The notes: generated by a model not told the origin, from the letters alone. Counted from the first letter of the stretch, positions 1-8,639 are shown. The stretch: DNA of 64,000 bases from Lysinibacillus sp. BPa_S21 (GCF_023337795.1 NZ_JALIRS010000006.1:243530-307529), one strand, 5' to 3'. Numbers and translations: made by a program.

Positions 1-640
1 ATTGAATCAAATGACAATTATTAACCAATCATCTGAACATGTAGAGGAGCAGGTTCGAATATTAGGTGATCAGTCACAGCAAATTGGCAATATCGTAGAT
101 GTCATTACAAGCATCGCTGATCAAACCAATTTACTTGCCTTAAATGCAGCCATTGAAGCGGCTCGTGCGGGTGAGCAAGGAAAAGGCTTTGCTGTCGTTG
201 CAGATGAGGTTCGTAAATTAGCAGAACAATCAAAAGAATCAGCTGATCAAATAGCATCACTTATTCATTCCATACAAAGTGATACGGCCAATGTTATTAC
301 GGCTATTTCTAGTAATTCGAAAGAAGCTGCAGCAGGTATGGATGTTGTCGATGATACAAAACTAGCCTTCCATAAAATCATGCAGTCGATTAAAGGTGTT
401 AGTACCCAATTGCATGACATCTCCGCTGTAACGGAGCAAATGTCCGCAAGTGTTGAAGAAGTTACAGCCTCAACAGAAGTGATGGCACGCATTGCAAGCA
501 AGGCAACCGAAGGCACGGAGCACGTTACGTTAACTGCGAAGGAGCAATTAGCTTTCATAGATAATATGGCTTCCTCAGCTAAAGAGATGGCACAACAGGC
601 AGACGAGCTTCAAAGCTTATTAAAGAAATTCCAATATTAA
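1..640 (+). CDS. Methyl-accepting chemotaxis protein, C-terminal part (5' end outside window)
   Basis: This is the cytoplasmic signalling half of a chemoreceptor, which couples ligand sensing to CheA/CheW. The 212 visible residues contain the conserved hairpin tip ([17 protein letters not shown], about residues 41-57) followed by [18 protein letters not shown], the hallmark of the MCP signalling domain. The rest is heptad-patterned helix with Ala/Glu/Gln-rich methylation-type segments. No sensor domain, HAMP or membrane segment is visible because the gene starts upstream of the window; the reading frame is open at the left edge. It ends with LKKFQY and is followed by a terminator. The ligand cannot be inferred. 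Confidence 0.95.
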   Translation, partial: LNQMTIINQSSEHVEEQVRILGDQSQQIGNIVDVITSIADQTNLLALNAAIEAARAGEQGKGFAVVADEVRKLAEQSKESADQIASLIHSIQSDTANVITAISSNSKEAAAGMDVVDDTKLAFHKIMQSIKGVSTQLHDISAVTEQMSASVEEVTASTEVMARIASKATEGTEHVTLTAKEQLAFIDNMASSAKEMAQQADELQSLLKKFQY

Positions 641-710
641 AGATGTGAAAAATGTTTGATATCCTAAAGGTTTGAGGTACTTAACGAACAACACAACAAC
701 TAATTTTAAA

Positions 711-752
711 AGAAGGATAGAAGAGCTTGAATCGCACTTTCTATCCTTTTTT
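711..752 (+). terminator. Terminator after the chemoreceptor gene
   Basis: AGGATAGAA pairs with TTTCTATCCT across a loop and is followed by a T run. Confidence 0.8.
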
Positions 753-887
753 ACTAAGATGACTCTGTTTACTTTACCAACTAATTTGTTCGTTCAAGCT
801 CAATATATTTAAAATAAATAGGAAATGTATGTTAATATGGTTATTTAATACATAGATGTGGGTTGAATATTTTAAAGGAGTATATTT

Positions 888-1118
888 ATGAAAATAGTAG
901 AAAAGTATGGAAAAGTGATAATAAACGACTTTGAATTTTATGGTGAAATTCAACAAGATAAATATTGTTCTAATTGCAAGTTTAATTTAGTATATTATGA
1001 TGATTTTGATGCTTATTTTTGCCCTAAATGTGATAGTTGGACTGAATCAACATGTAGTGACTCTAATTGCAAATATTGCGCTAACCGACCAGAAAAACCT
1101 TTAACTCGCAAGGCGTAA
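888..1118 (+). CDS. Small zinc-ribbon protein, function unknown
   Basis: A 76-residue protein. It has two CxxC pairs (CSNC near residue 24, CPKC near residue 46) and a second Cys-rich stretch (CSDSNCKYC), consistent with one or two zinc-ribbon or knuckle sites. The start is an ATG 7 bases after a good AAAGGAG. No enzymatic motif is visible. The next gene, a GNAT acetyltransferase, begins 23 bases downstream, so the two are probably cotranscribed. Low GC and the surrounding unlinked small genes suggest accessory DNA. I do not recognise the family. Confidence 0.7.
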   Translation: MKIVEKYGKVIINDFEFYGEIQQDKYCSNCKFNLVYYDDFDAYFCPKCDSWTESTCSDSNCKYCANRPEKPLTRKA

Positions 1119-1141
1119 ATAAACTAACGGAGATTTAAATA

Positions 1142-1612
1142 GTGGAAATAAGATTAGGCAAAATCGATGACTTATCGCAAGTGTTGTATATATTGAATGA
1201 GGTTACATTAAATTTACAACAAAAAGGAATCCACCAATGGGAATACCCTTGGGATAATATTAAAATTAAAAACCAGATAAAGAATAACTTTTTGTACATT
1301 TTAATTGTAGCAGAAGAAATAATAGGAACGTTTTGTATAAATGATATAGAAAATATAAATGAATTTTCCCTTGATGATAAAGGTAAGTATTTATCTCAAA
1401 TTGCCATTTTATCCAAGTTTCAAGGAAAAAACATTGGTTCTGCTATAACAAAATTTGCTTGTGTTTTTGCAAATGGATTAGATAAAACCCTGTATTTAGA
1501 TTGTTGGGCTGGAAATGAAAAGTTAAAACAGTTTTATTCAAGGAATGGTTTAGAATATATAGGTGATTTTCCTGAAGAAAACTATTTCGTCAGTATCTTT
1601 AAATATAGCTAA
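1142..1612 (+). CDS. GNAT family N-acetyltransferase
   Basis: A 156-residue single-domain GNAT protein that should transfer acetyl from acetyl-CoA to an amine; the substrate is unknown. The N-terminus (MEIRLGKIDDLSQVLYIL) is the typical first strand and helix of GNATs. The acetyl-CoA loop is the modified Q/RxxGxG/A seen as SKFQGKNIGSAITKFA (about residues 92-107), and the C-terminal NEKLKQFYSRNGLEYIGDF matches the usual NxxAxxFYxxxGF ending. The GTG start has CGGAGAT upstream. It is likely in one transcript with the zinc-ribbon gene before it. Confidence 0.85.
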   Translation: MEIRLGKIDDLSQVLYILNEVTLNLQQKGIHQWEYPWDNIKIKNQIKNNFLYILIVAEEIIGTFCINDIENINEFSLDDKGKYLSQIAILSKFQGKNIGSAITKFACVFANGLDKTLYLDCWAGNEKLKQFYSRNGLEYIGDFPEENYFVSIFKYS

Positions 1613-1834
1613 ATATATTTGCTTACCTCTGATGAGTAAGAAGTTTTAGAGAAAAAGTTAGTCTAAGTTAGTGAATCATGACTTAAACTATTGAGGTTTT
1701 ACTTGAGGATCATTGAGGCTAACTAACGAAGAAGTCAGTTGGATAAGGGTGAAGTTTCGTCGGCTACTATGTAATGAATGTGAGATATTCAAATTTTAGA
1801 AAATAATATAACCAATATTATAGAGGGAGAAGGT

Positions 1835-2380
1835 ATGATGAGTAAATTTCCGATCATAGAAACAGAAAGGTTAATATTAAGAGAAGTAACATCAAAGGAT
1901 GCAAACGATATGTTTAAATACCTATCAGATAAAGAAGTTGTTAAATACATGGGGTTAGAACCATACAAATCCCCAAATGACGTCATGAGCGAAATAAGAT
2001 GGTATAAATCTATACTGGAAGAAGGTACAGGTATAAGGTGGGGGATTACACAGAAAAATATTGATGTTGTAATAGGTAGTTGTGGCTTTCTCAATATGCG
2101 CCCTAACCATTACCGGGCTGAAATAGGGTTTGAATTAAATAAAGAATATTGGGGTCAAGGAATAGCTGGCGAAGCTTTAGAAGCTGTTATTAAATATGGC
2201 TATAAATACCTTGAAATGGAACGAATTGAGGCTCTCATCGAACCTGCGAATTTATCATCACAAAAATTAATAGAAAATCAGGGGTTTAAAAGAGAAGGTT
2301 TATTGAGGCATTATGAATATACTTGTGGCAAATTTGATGATTTATATATGTACTCAATCCTTAAAGGAGACCTCAAATGA
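1835..2380 (+). CDS. RimJ/RimL-type GNAT N-acetyltransferase
   Basis: A 181-residue acetyltransferase of the RimJ/RimL class, which acetylates protein N-termini or small amines. The family signature is clear: IETERLILREVTSKDA at the start, GSCGFLNM in the core, EIGFELNKEYWGQGIAGEAL for the acetyl-CoA binding strand and loop, and ANLSSQKLIENQGFKREG near the end. The start is ATG 1835 or the adjacent ATG 1838, after AGGGAGAAGG. It is separated from the previous gene by about 220 bases without a clear terminator. The substrate cannot be told from sequence. Confidence 0.9.
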   Translation: MMSKFPIIETERLILREVTSKDANDMFKYLSDKEVVKYMGLEPYKSPNDVMSEIRWYKSILEEGTGIRWGITQKNIDVVIGSCGFLNMRPNHYRAEIGFELNKEYWGQGIAGEALEAVIKYGYKYLEMERIEALIEPANLSSQKLIENQGFKREGLLRHYEYTCGKFDDLYMYSILKGDLK

Positions 2381-2563
2381 ATTTAAAAAGGCGATGTATC
2401 CTTTTGCTGCTAACGGAGGATTTCACAGAGATCCCATCTTTTTTTACTAATGTTGGTCGTTTTTTATCAACTTGATTAGATGAATAATAAATAGTATCAC
2501 TTCATTTATTTAACAATCTTGTATTACGAAAATTCGGGATATTAATCTGAGTAAGTGTTTAAA

Positions 2564-2596
2564 CCTTTTACATGGTCATATGTTTAATGTAAAAGG
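2564..2596 (+). promoter_or_regulatory. Hairpin that overlaps the ribosome binding site of the next gene
   Basis: A perfect 10-bp inverted repeat (CCTTTTACAT and ATGTAAAAGG, 13-base loop). The right arm contains the AAAAGG ribosome binding site of the gene starting at 2602. If formed in the mRNA it would hide that site; it could also be a DNA operator. Confidence 0.5.
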
Positions 2597-2601
2597 AAGT
2601 G

Positions 2602-3045
2602 ATGCTCATTATAAAAAAGGGTAAAATCACTATAATTGGAACCGTAGTCATTTTATTCGTTGTAACCTTTGTACTTCTCGATAATTCCTCAACAAAAGGA
2701 AAGATAGCTGAACAACCCCCTTCAAAAAATACTGAAATAAAAATTGAAAATGAAAAGAAATTAAAAGAAGTAGAGGATATTCAATCTCAACTTTATCAAG
2801 AAGATGGCCTTTTTGAAAATGTAAGCAATAAATTAACTGAGAAAGGCTATGTTTTTCGTATGTTACTAGCAGTTTATTCAAAAGATGATATTAGGGTGAA
2901 ATATATTTTAGCAAATAAAGATGCTACAGAATCAGAACGAGAAGAGGTAAAATCCATTTTCTATAGGGCAGTTGAAAGTAATAATCTAGATCCCAATTCA
3001 TTTAATCTGAAAGTGGCAGATCAAAATGATGGACCAGATTGGTAA
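2602..3045 (+). CDS. Membrane-anchored hypothetical protein
   Basis: A 147-residue protein with one N-terminal membrane segment (about residues 9-25, ITIIGTVVILFVVTFVLL), then a Lys/Glu-rich linker and a small extracellular domain. The frame is also open from a GTG one codon earlier, but ATG 2602 is better placed after AAAAGG. The end (VKYILANKDATESEREEV and EVKSIFYRAVESNNLD) looks like a compact alpha/beta fold. It may belong to the DUF4030 group of Bacillus proteins, from memory only. No partner gene is adjacent. Its ribosome binding site lies within an inverted repeat. Confidence 0.6.
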   Translation: MLIIKKGKITIIGTVVILFVVTFVLLDNSSTKGKIAEQPPSKNTEIKIENEKKLKEVEDIQSQLYQEDGLFENVSNKLTEKGYVFRMLLAVYSKDDIRVKYILANKDATESEREEVKSIFYRAVESNNLDPNSFNLKVADQNDGPDW

Positions 3046-3550
3046 TGTTGTTCTTTCGCTAATGGGGCTTCGTATTAAATAGTTTTGTCAGATCAATCGA
3101 GTGTCGAACATGGATTTTGCTCCCTACTAGTAGAAATATGTAAGTGGCTGATTGGGGCTTGAAAGGACTAGGAGCTTGCTAACCTCCGATTCTTGACCAC
3201 CATACTTTCGCATGCTGAAGAATGGGGTTTGCGCTTCGGACATCCTTTTGGTCTCTAGTTCGGCGTCTGGTAACGATAAAAAGCGTGGTGTTCCTACGAA
3301 AGACTGAATATTGAAATAATTGTCGATTCCATAGTATGCTTGTGATTTAATAAATCGTGTAATAATTTATCGAGAATAGAAATATTTATTATAAGTGGCC
3401 AATTATCGCGTACCATATTTTATTAATGTGGCTATGTTCTGAGGCTTTGGAAGGGTTGTTATTTCTACACTTTTTGTCAATTTTCTCATCCTCTTCAGTG
3501 AATATTCTTCCCGTAACTTTTCTTTTTGTGTCCAAAAACGAATAAGGATT
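3046..3550 (+). other. Non-coding stretch with a GC-richer block
   Basis: No credible ORF on either strand. About 3090-3300 is visibly richer in GC than its flanks and contains no ribosome binding site. It could be a relic of a mobile element or a structured RNA; I cannot identify it. Confidence 0.4.
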
Positions 3551-3676
3551 TAATTAATTTTTAAAATTATAAAGCAAAACTCATCTTGACGATTACCAAT
3601 CATCCCCTTATCGGAAGTATGTTTATAAATTTGAATTTATTAAATTAAGATGGGATTTATTTTAAAAATTAATTAA
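3551..3676. repeat. Imperfect inverted repeat, about 125 bp
   Basis: TAATTAATTTTTAAAAT at the left and ATTTTAAAAATTAATTA at the right are near-perfect inverses. An inner CATCTT/AAGATG pair continues the arms. The size and form would suit a small MITE-like element or a long AT-rich hairpin. Confidence 0.45.
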
Positions 3677-3746
3677 TAAAGACTGCTTCAAATTTGGGGG
3701 AATCATAGAAACGAGGTGATACTAGAATAAAACTCGCATGATTTCA

Positions 3747-3877
3747 CGTTTAACCACGTTGTACGACAACAATGAGGCTGAAAACGAAGAACTCAACTCC
3801 ATAAGAAATTGAGCGTTTAACCACGTTGCACGATAGCAATGAGGCTGAAAACGAAGAGACCTGACTTCAGAAATTCG
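3747..3877 (+). promoter_or_regulatory. Tandem two-stem RNA-like module upstream of the surface protein gene
   Basis: Two direct copies of a 44-base unit (3747-3790 and 3814-3857), 67 bases apart, differ at only three positions. Each unit can fold as an outer stem CGTTT/AAACG enclosing an inner stem CGTTGY/RCAATG with the loop ACGAYA. The inner-stem difference T to C in the left arm is matched by A to G in the right arm, keeping the pair. Each unit is followed by a second small stem (CTCAA/TTGAG after the first, CCTGA/TTCGG after the second). The array ends about 50 bases before the start codon of the next gene. It does not match the riboswitch consensus sequences I know (SAM, TPP, c-di-GMP-I/II, glycine, mini-ykkC). 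Confidence 0.6.
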
Positions 3878-3923
3878 GGGAATATAAAATCAATTTTCTT
3901 TTATAGTGGAGGTAAAAGAATAC

Positions 3924-5444
3924 ATGAAAATAACTAAAAAGATTTTATTGTTTTTGCTTGTTTTAATAGTAATGATTCCGTATGTAACCATAAACGCGAG
4001 CGCCAAGAGTACTGGCAACAACGGCAATCAATCTGATCCGATAGGTGAAACCCCAGCGTCTTACCCACTACATCAAGCCGATCAAGCGCCTATTGACTGG
4101 TTAAGTTACAGACAGGGCGAAACCTTTGACCTTAGTGAGAAAAAGGGAGAAACTGACTTTGTTAAAGGCTACACAGCTGACGGCGTGGGCATTTTCTGGC
4201 ACTTTATTAACCCTGATAAGCTCGGCGGTTACGCGAACATCAATTTCGTTGACGAAAACGGCAAAATAGTAGAATTTAAAAACGTTCAATCTTACAAAAG
4301 TAACCAACACTTTGGTGTTGTTACCGATTATGGCTGGAAACTTCTAAGCGCAGAATATTTCCCGCAAGAAGCTCCTAAAAAAGGTGCAACACAGTTCAAC
4401 CTGAGCCATACAGCCGGTAAATTGCCTGTAGTACAGCCTGCTGTCGGTTCGCTAAACGTAAATGTTGACGTAACAAAACAACATGAAAAAATAACATATC
4501 AACCTGTATGGCAAAAAAAATATCAGCCCGTCTGGCAAAAAGAATACCAACCTTACTACGCGCCCGTTTATGCAAAAGATGTATCTACTGACAACACAGA
4601 CACATTGGTAAGCTTGTCTAGTAATGCATTTAAAAACGGTCATACTTATGTTCCGGTTAATGTGGCTGCTGCAAGTGCTGATGGAGGCAGTTGGTTTGAT
4701 ATTGCGGATTCAAGTCCTCAAAACAGACCGAATGGCTATAAATATAATGTGAAAATAGCGAATGGCAAACTAACAATTTCCTTTGATGATAGACTCATAG
4801 CAGCAAATGTCGGTGCTTATGTTGTCAATAACCCTAAGGATTTTCCAGGAAACGCTCCAGCCCATTTTGGTAATTCAGTTTCTGTCGATATGCCAGCAGG
4901 TTACGGTGATGTAGTTTATCTGTATTTCCATAATGCAGGCGGACTTAAATGGTATACAACAGGTAAATATGAATTTAAGGAGTATAGATGGGTACGAACT
5001 GATCTTGTAGCTGATTACAAGGTACGAGATGACCTTGTAGCTGATGAATTTGTACGAAATGATAAGGTCGGCAATGAATTTGTAAAAGATAAGTATGATG
5101 TCAAGTTCACGTTGGTTGTTACCGATGAAAATGGCAATGAGGTTTACAATGGTGGGATCAATAACGGCGATGAGTTTTCTTTAGATAATCTTAAACCAGG
5201 CAAATATACAAGTGTTCTTCGAGGCGACGACTTTGACGATGTAACTAAATCTGTAACAGTTGTTGCGGGTGAAAAAGCAAGCGCGAACTTTGACAATATA
5301 GTCGTAACAGACAAAGACTATGTGGAAGAAGAATATCTTGAAAAAATTTATCTTGATGTTATCTATCTTGATAAAATCTATTTGAAAGATATCTATCTAA
5401 AAGATATCTATCTGGATGATGAATATGCCATCTATCTTAACTAA
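3924..5444 (+). CDS. Secreted cell-surface protein with three kinds of short-period repeats
   Basis: A 506-residue exported protein. The signal peptide has a KITKK charged start, a hydrophobic core and a likely cut after ASA (near residue 27). The ATG at 3924 is chosen because GGAGGT lies 10 bases upstream. The mature part has an N-terminal globular region, an 8-residue repeat (YQPVWQKK, YQPVWQKE, about residues 193-215), a beta-rich middle, a 10-residue repeat (VRTDLVADYK, VRDDLVADEF, VRNDKVGNEF), a prealbumin-like/SpaA-like beta domain (FTLVVTDENGNEVYNGG to KPGKYTSVL) and a C-terminal 5-residue repeat (IYLDV, IYLDK, IYLKD, IYLKD, IYLDD). There is no LPXTG motif or S-layer domain, so it may be released or held by self-assembly. 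I do not recognise the whole protein. Expression is probably governed by the tandem module upstream. Confidence 0.8.
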   Translation: MKITKKILLFLLVLIVMIPYVTINASAKSTGNNGNQSDPIGETPASYPLHQADQAPIDWLSYRQGETFDLSEKKGETDFVKGYTADGVGIFWHFINPDKLGGYANINFVDENGKIVEFKNVQSYKSNQHFGVVTDYGWKLLSAEYFPQEAPKKGATQFNLSHTAGKLPVVQPAVGSLNVNVDVTKQHEKITYQPVWQKKYQPVWQKEYQPYYAPVYAKDVSTDNTDTLVSLSSNAFKNGHTYVPVNVAAASADGGSWFDIADSSPQNRPNGYKYNVKIANGKLTISFDDRLIAANVGAYVVNNPKDFPGNAPAHFGNSVSVDMPAGYGDVVYLYFHNAGGLKWYTTGKYEFKEYRWVRTDLVADYKVRDDLVADEFVRNDKVGNEFVKDKYDVKFTLVVTDENGNEVYNGGINNGDEFSLDNLKPGKYTSVLRGDDFDDVTKSVTVVAGEKASANFDNIVVTDKDYVEEEYLEKIYLDVIYLDKIYLKDIYLKDIYLDDEYAIYLN

Positions 5445-5507
5445 AACAACAGCAAAAAATAAAAATCTACAATCATATGATGGTTATCCTCATTAGGTAA
5501 TGATTTG

Positions 5508-5542
5508 GGCATGAGTTCTTTGTATCGGACTCATGCCTTTTT
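5508..5542 (+). terminator. Terminator after the surface protein gene
   Basis: GGCATGAGT pairs exactly with ACTCATGCC, followed by TTTTT. Confidence 0.85.
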
Positions 5543-5704
5543 ATATTGTCTAAATTCGTATTGGACTAACGGTGTAGATTAGTAAAAATTTAGTTTTGTT
5601 AAATTATGGATTATCGTGTTGTTAATAGGCTAGAATAAAGAATGTAATATAATCTTTATGTAAATAAGGGATTGGTAGGAAATTTGGTTATAAGAAGGAG
5701 CTAT

Positions 5705-6564
5705 ATGAGTATATACAAAACACAATCTGGAAGAGAAATGTCGCTAAAGCTTTATGATGCTCAATTGGAAAAATTGGATTATTCATGTAAGGATGTTTAC
5801 GTTCATACTCGTTTTGGAAGAACACATATTGTTGAAACTGGCAATCTATCGGGTGAACCTTTGTTAGTATTTCATGGTGGGAATAGTACGACTGCCTATA
5901 ATTTACTAGCTTACAGATTCCTGCTGAAGGAATTTCATATCTATGCAGTTGATATTATTGGTCACCCTGGAAAAAGTGATGAAGTTAATCTTTCTCCTTA
6001 TAATTATGATTATGGAAAGTGGGCAAGTGAGGTTATTACAAAGCTTGGGTTTGATAAAATAGCTTGTTTTGGGACATCGTTTGGAGGCGGCGTTTTGGCA
6101 AAACTGATGTGTATCGCACCGGAAAAAGTAAAAAATCAGTATTAATTGTGCCGTCAGGTATTAACAATGCGTTTCCAATCACAACTGTGAAAATGATAAT
6201 ACCACTACTCAAATATAAACTAACAAAGAAAGAAAAATATATAAAAGAAACAGCTCTATTTATGGCTATTAAAGAAGATATTCTTGATAAAGATACTTTG
6301 GATATGGTGAAAGATAGTTTTGATCATGTAAAAACAAAAGTAGGGATGCCTTCTAATGTGAATAAAAAATTAATGCAACAGTGTAAAGCACCGACACTTA
6401 TTATGGCAGCAGAAAAAGATTGTTTATTTCCTGCCCAAAAAGTATTATCAAGAGCAAAAAGAATTATACCGAATAACACGGCTCATATGTTAAAAGGGTG
6501 CGGACACATGCATATGTTGCCAGAGCCTGAAAAGAAAATGATCGTTGATTTCTTAAGTGTTTAG
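5705..6564 (+). pseudogene. Alpha/beta hydrolase interrupted by one frameshift
   Basis: The first part (from ATG 5705, AAGGAG 4 bases upstream) encodes the strand-loop PLLVFHGGNSTT, the cap entry and the nucleophile elbow GTSFGGG. The reading frame ends early at 6145. The continuation is one base back and carries VLIVPSG, the acid residue in AAEKDCLFP and the catalytic His in GCGHMHML, so joined frames would give a complete Ser-Asp-His hydrolase of about 285 residues. The break lies in a run of six A (6130-6135); a seventh A would restore EKVKKSVLIV. It may be a true mutation, a sequencing slip, or slippage at A AAA AAT. The substrate is unknown. Confidence 0.8.
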
Positions 6565-6855
6565 GCACTTTAAAGTCCATTGAAAAATAGAACTCCCACG
6601 ATTTTTCATTTTCTATGGTGAAGTTCTTATTTTGGCGCTTCATGAATGGCTAACGGGGTGTGTTCGTTAAACATTTTTATGATTAATTTATAAAAGTGAA
6701 AATCTGAATGATGCCGTGAGAAAAGCAGTGAGGGTCAGCTTTTTGCTATATGTCTTTAAAATGATGACGTCTTATTTTAATCAATTTTCGAAATGTCATT
6801 TATTTTTTTCACAAAGGTTCCCATAATACGAACATATCAGTAAAATAGAGTAGGT
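6565..6855 (+). other. Intergenic region before the pantothenate transport genes
   Basis: No gene is visible. An imperfect inverted repeat of moderate quality sits at about 6580-6635 and could end the hydrolase transcript. The yhdT-panF promoter should lie here but was not resolved. Confidence 0.4.
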
Positions 6856-6870
6856 TAGGGGGACTATATT

Positions 6871-7134
6871 TTGAAAGATCAACGTTTTAAAATTGCGCAT
6901 CGAGAGGCGCTTATCGGTATCGGACTTGTGATCGTTAACTTTGCGATTTGGTTTGGTTTTGCCTATGGACTAGGCTCTGGTGATCCGAAAAGCTATACGT
7001 ATGTTTTCGGTTTCCCGGCATGGTTTTTCTATAGTTGTATGGCAGGGACAGGCTTTATGATTATTTTAATCTGGCTAGTCATGAAACTCTTTTTCAAAGA
7101 GGTACCATTTGACGATGAGGAGGTGGATCAATAA
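6871..7134 (+). CDS. yhdT: YhdT family small membrane protein (DUF997)
   Basis: An 87-residue protein with two membrane segments (about residues 13-31 and 47-69) and an acidic C-terminus. The sequence pattern (FKIAHREALIGIGL, FGFPAWFFYSC) fits the YhdT/DUF997 family, which is commonly encoded directly before panF. The start is TTG with AGGGGGA 8 bases upstream. The stop codon overlaps the panF start by one base, implying translational coupling. In this family the partner is a sodium:solute symporter; an accessory role in its assembly or activity is inferred, not shown. Confidence 0.85.
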   Translation: MKDQRFKIAHREALIGIGLVIVNFAIWFGFAYGLGSGDPKSYTYVFGFPAWFFYSCMAGTGFMIILIWLVMKLFFKEVPFDDEEVDQ

Positions 7135-8579
7135 TGCATTGGCAAGTTATTTTTCCACTGTTGTTATTTTTAGTCATTATCTTTGGTATTGGTATTTGGG
7201 CAAATAAGCATATACGCTCCTCTAATTCATTTTTACAGGAGTACTTCCTTGGTGGACGTGAAATGGGAGGCTTCATTCTTGCGATGACAATGATTGCTAC
7301 GTACGGTAGTGCAAGTAGCTTTATTGGAGGTCCAGGTGTTGCTTATACGAAGGGGCTAGGCTGGGTATTACTGGCGATGGCTCAGCTTCCAGCAGGTTAT
7401 TTTGTGTTAATGATTTTAGGGAAGAAATTTGCTATTATCGCAAGACGTTATCAAGCCATTACGTTAATAGACTTTTTACGAGAACGCTATAAAAGTCATA
7501 CGATTGTTATCCTATCTGCCATTAGTATCATTATCTTTTTATTTTCAGCGATGATGGCACAATGGGTAGGTGGAGCTCGATTAATTGAATCATTAACTGG
7601 CTTAAACTACACTACTGCACTCTTTATTTTTGCGATTTCTGTATTAGCTTATGTAATTATTGGGGGCTTCCGTGCTGTTGCATTGACAGACGCGGTACAA
7701 GGTTCAATTATGGTCATCGGAACTGTTATTTTATTAATCGGGACTATCATAGCTGGTGGAGGAATTGATCATATTATGGCCTCACTTGTCGCTGAGAATC
7801 CCAATCTAGTGTCTCCATTTGGAGCAGAAGGTGAATTAACGCCATTATACGTTTCTACATTTTGGATTTTGATAGGTATCGGGGTTGTAGGACTTCCACA
7901 AATTGCAGTTCGTGCGATGAGCTATAAAAATTCCAAAAGCATGCATTTAGCGATTATCATTGGCACTATTGCCATTGGGACAATCATGTTTGGGATGCAT
8001 CTAATCGGTGTTTTAGCACGACCAGTGATGCCGGGTATTGAAATTGGTGATAAAGTCATGCCGCTACTGACATTGAAGGTTTTGCCACCATTTTTAGCTG
8101 GCGTTGTCTTAGCAGCACCTATGGCAGCAACGATGTCTACAGTGAATGCGCTACTTATGCTTGTTAGCTCAACCGTAGTGAAAGATATTTACTTGAACTA
8201 TATAAAGCCAACTGCTAATGACACAGAAATAAAGCGTGCTAGCTTTATTGTTACTGCAGTGATTGGTTTAGCCGTAATCGTATTTGCACTAAATCCACCA
8301 GATTTATTAGTATGGCTTAATTTATTTGCTTTTGGTGGACTTGAGGCAGTCTTTATTTGGACGGTCGTTTTAGGACTATATTGGAAAAAAGCCAACAAAT
8401 ATGGAGCAATTGCGTCAATGATTTCAGGGATGACTTTGTATATTGTCATTGATCGTTTTTATCCTTCCGTCTTTGGCATGCATACTGTGACAATCCCTAT
8501 TGTCGCATCTTTCTTCATTTTTGTTATTGTTAGTTTATTAACGAGTCATAAATTTAAAGACGAAAAGCTGTTTATCTAG
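7134..8579 (+). CDS. panF: Sodium/pantothenate symporter PanF
   Basis: A 481-residue polytopic membrane protein of the sodium:solute symporter family (SSS), taking up pantothenate for coenzyme A synthesis. It has about 13 hydrophobic segments. Family hallmarks include FLGGREMGGFILAMTM, TYGSASSFIGGPG near the sodium site, YVIIGGFRAVALTD, and GLPQIAVRAMSYKN in the core. The length is normal for PanF. The conserved yhdT-panF order supports pantothenate over other SSS substrates such as proline or acetate. A strong terminator follows. Confidence 0.88.
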   Translation: MHWQVIFPLLLFLVIIFGIGIWANKHIRSSNSFLQEYFLGGREMGGFILAMTMIATYGSASSFIGGPGVAYTKGLGWVLLAMAQLPAGYFVLMILGKKFAIIARRYQAITLIDFLRERYKSHTIVILSAISIIIFLFSAMMAQWVGGARLIESLTGLNYTTALFIFAISVLAYVIIGGFRAVALTDAVQGSIMVIGTVILLIGTIIAGGGIDHIMASLVAENPNLVSPFGAEGELTPLYVSTFWILIGIGVVGLPQIAVRAMSYKNSKSMHLAIIIGTIAIGTIMFGMHLIGVLARPVMPGIEIGDKVMPLLTLKVLPPFLAGVVLAAPMAATMSTVNALLMLVSSTVVKDIYLNYIKPTANDTEIKRASFIVTAVIGLAVIVFALNPPDLLVWLNLFAFGGLEAVFIWTVVLGLYWKKANKYGAIASMISGMTLYIVIDRFYPSVFGMHTVTIPIVASFFIFVIVSLLTSHKFKDEKLFI

Positions 8580-8583
8580 CTAA

Positions 8584-8620
8584 GAAAACGCCGTAGAGAT
8601 AGAATAACTACGGCGTTTTC
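8584..8620 (+). terminator. Terminator after panF
   Basis: Perfect 13-bp stem (GAAAACGCCGTAG with CTACGGCGTTTTC). The same ACGCCGTAG core recurs in the terminator facing it at 9097-9135. Confidence 0.9.
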
Positions 8621-8639
8621 TATTGTAGGCAAAATGAAT

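Noticed and set aside
3747..3857. Tandem units as a mini-ykkC (guanidine-II) riboswitch
   Set aside because: That class has two hairpins with ACGR tetraloops closed by C-G; here ACGA lies in a six-base loop with different closing pairs.
3747..3857. Two-copy array as a CRISPR
   Set aside because: Only two units, no spacer regularity beyond one interval, no cas genes.
6871..8579. Second SSS permease as another acetate symporter
   Set aside because: The YhdT partner and sequence blocks fit PanF, unlike the DUF485-linked ActP pair at 32-36 kb.
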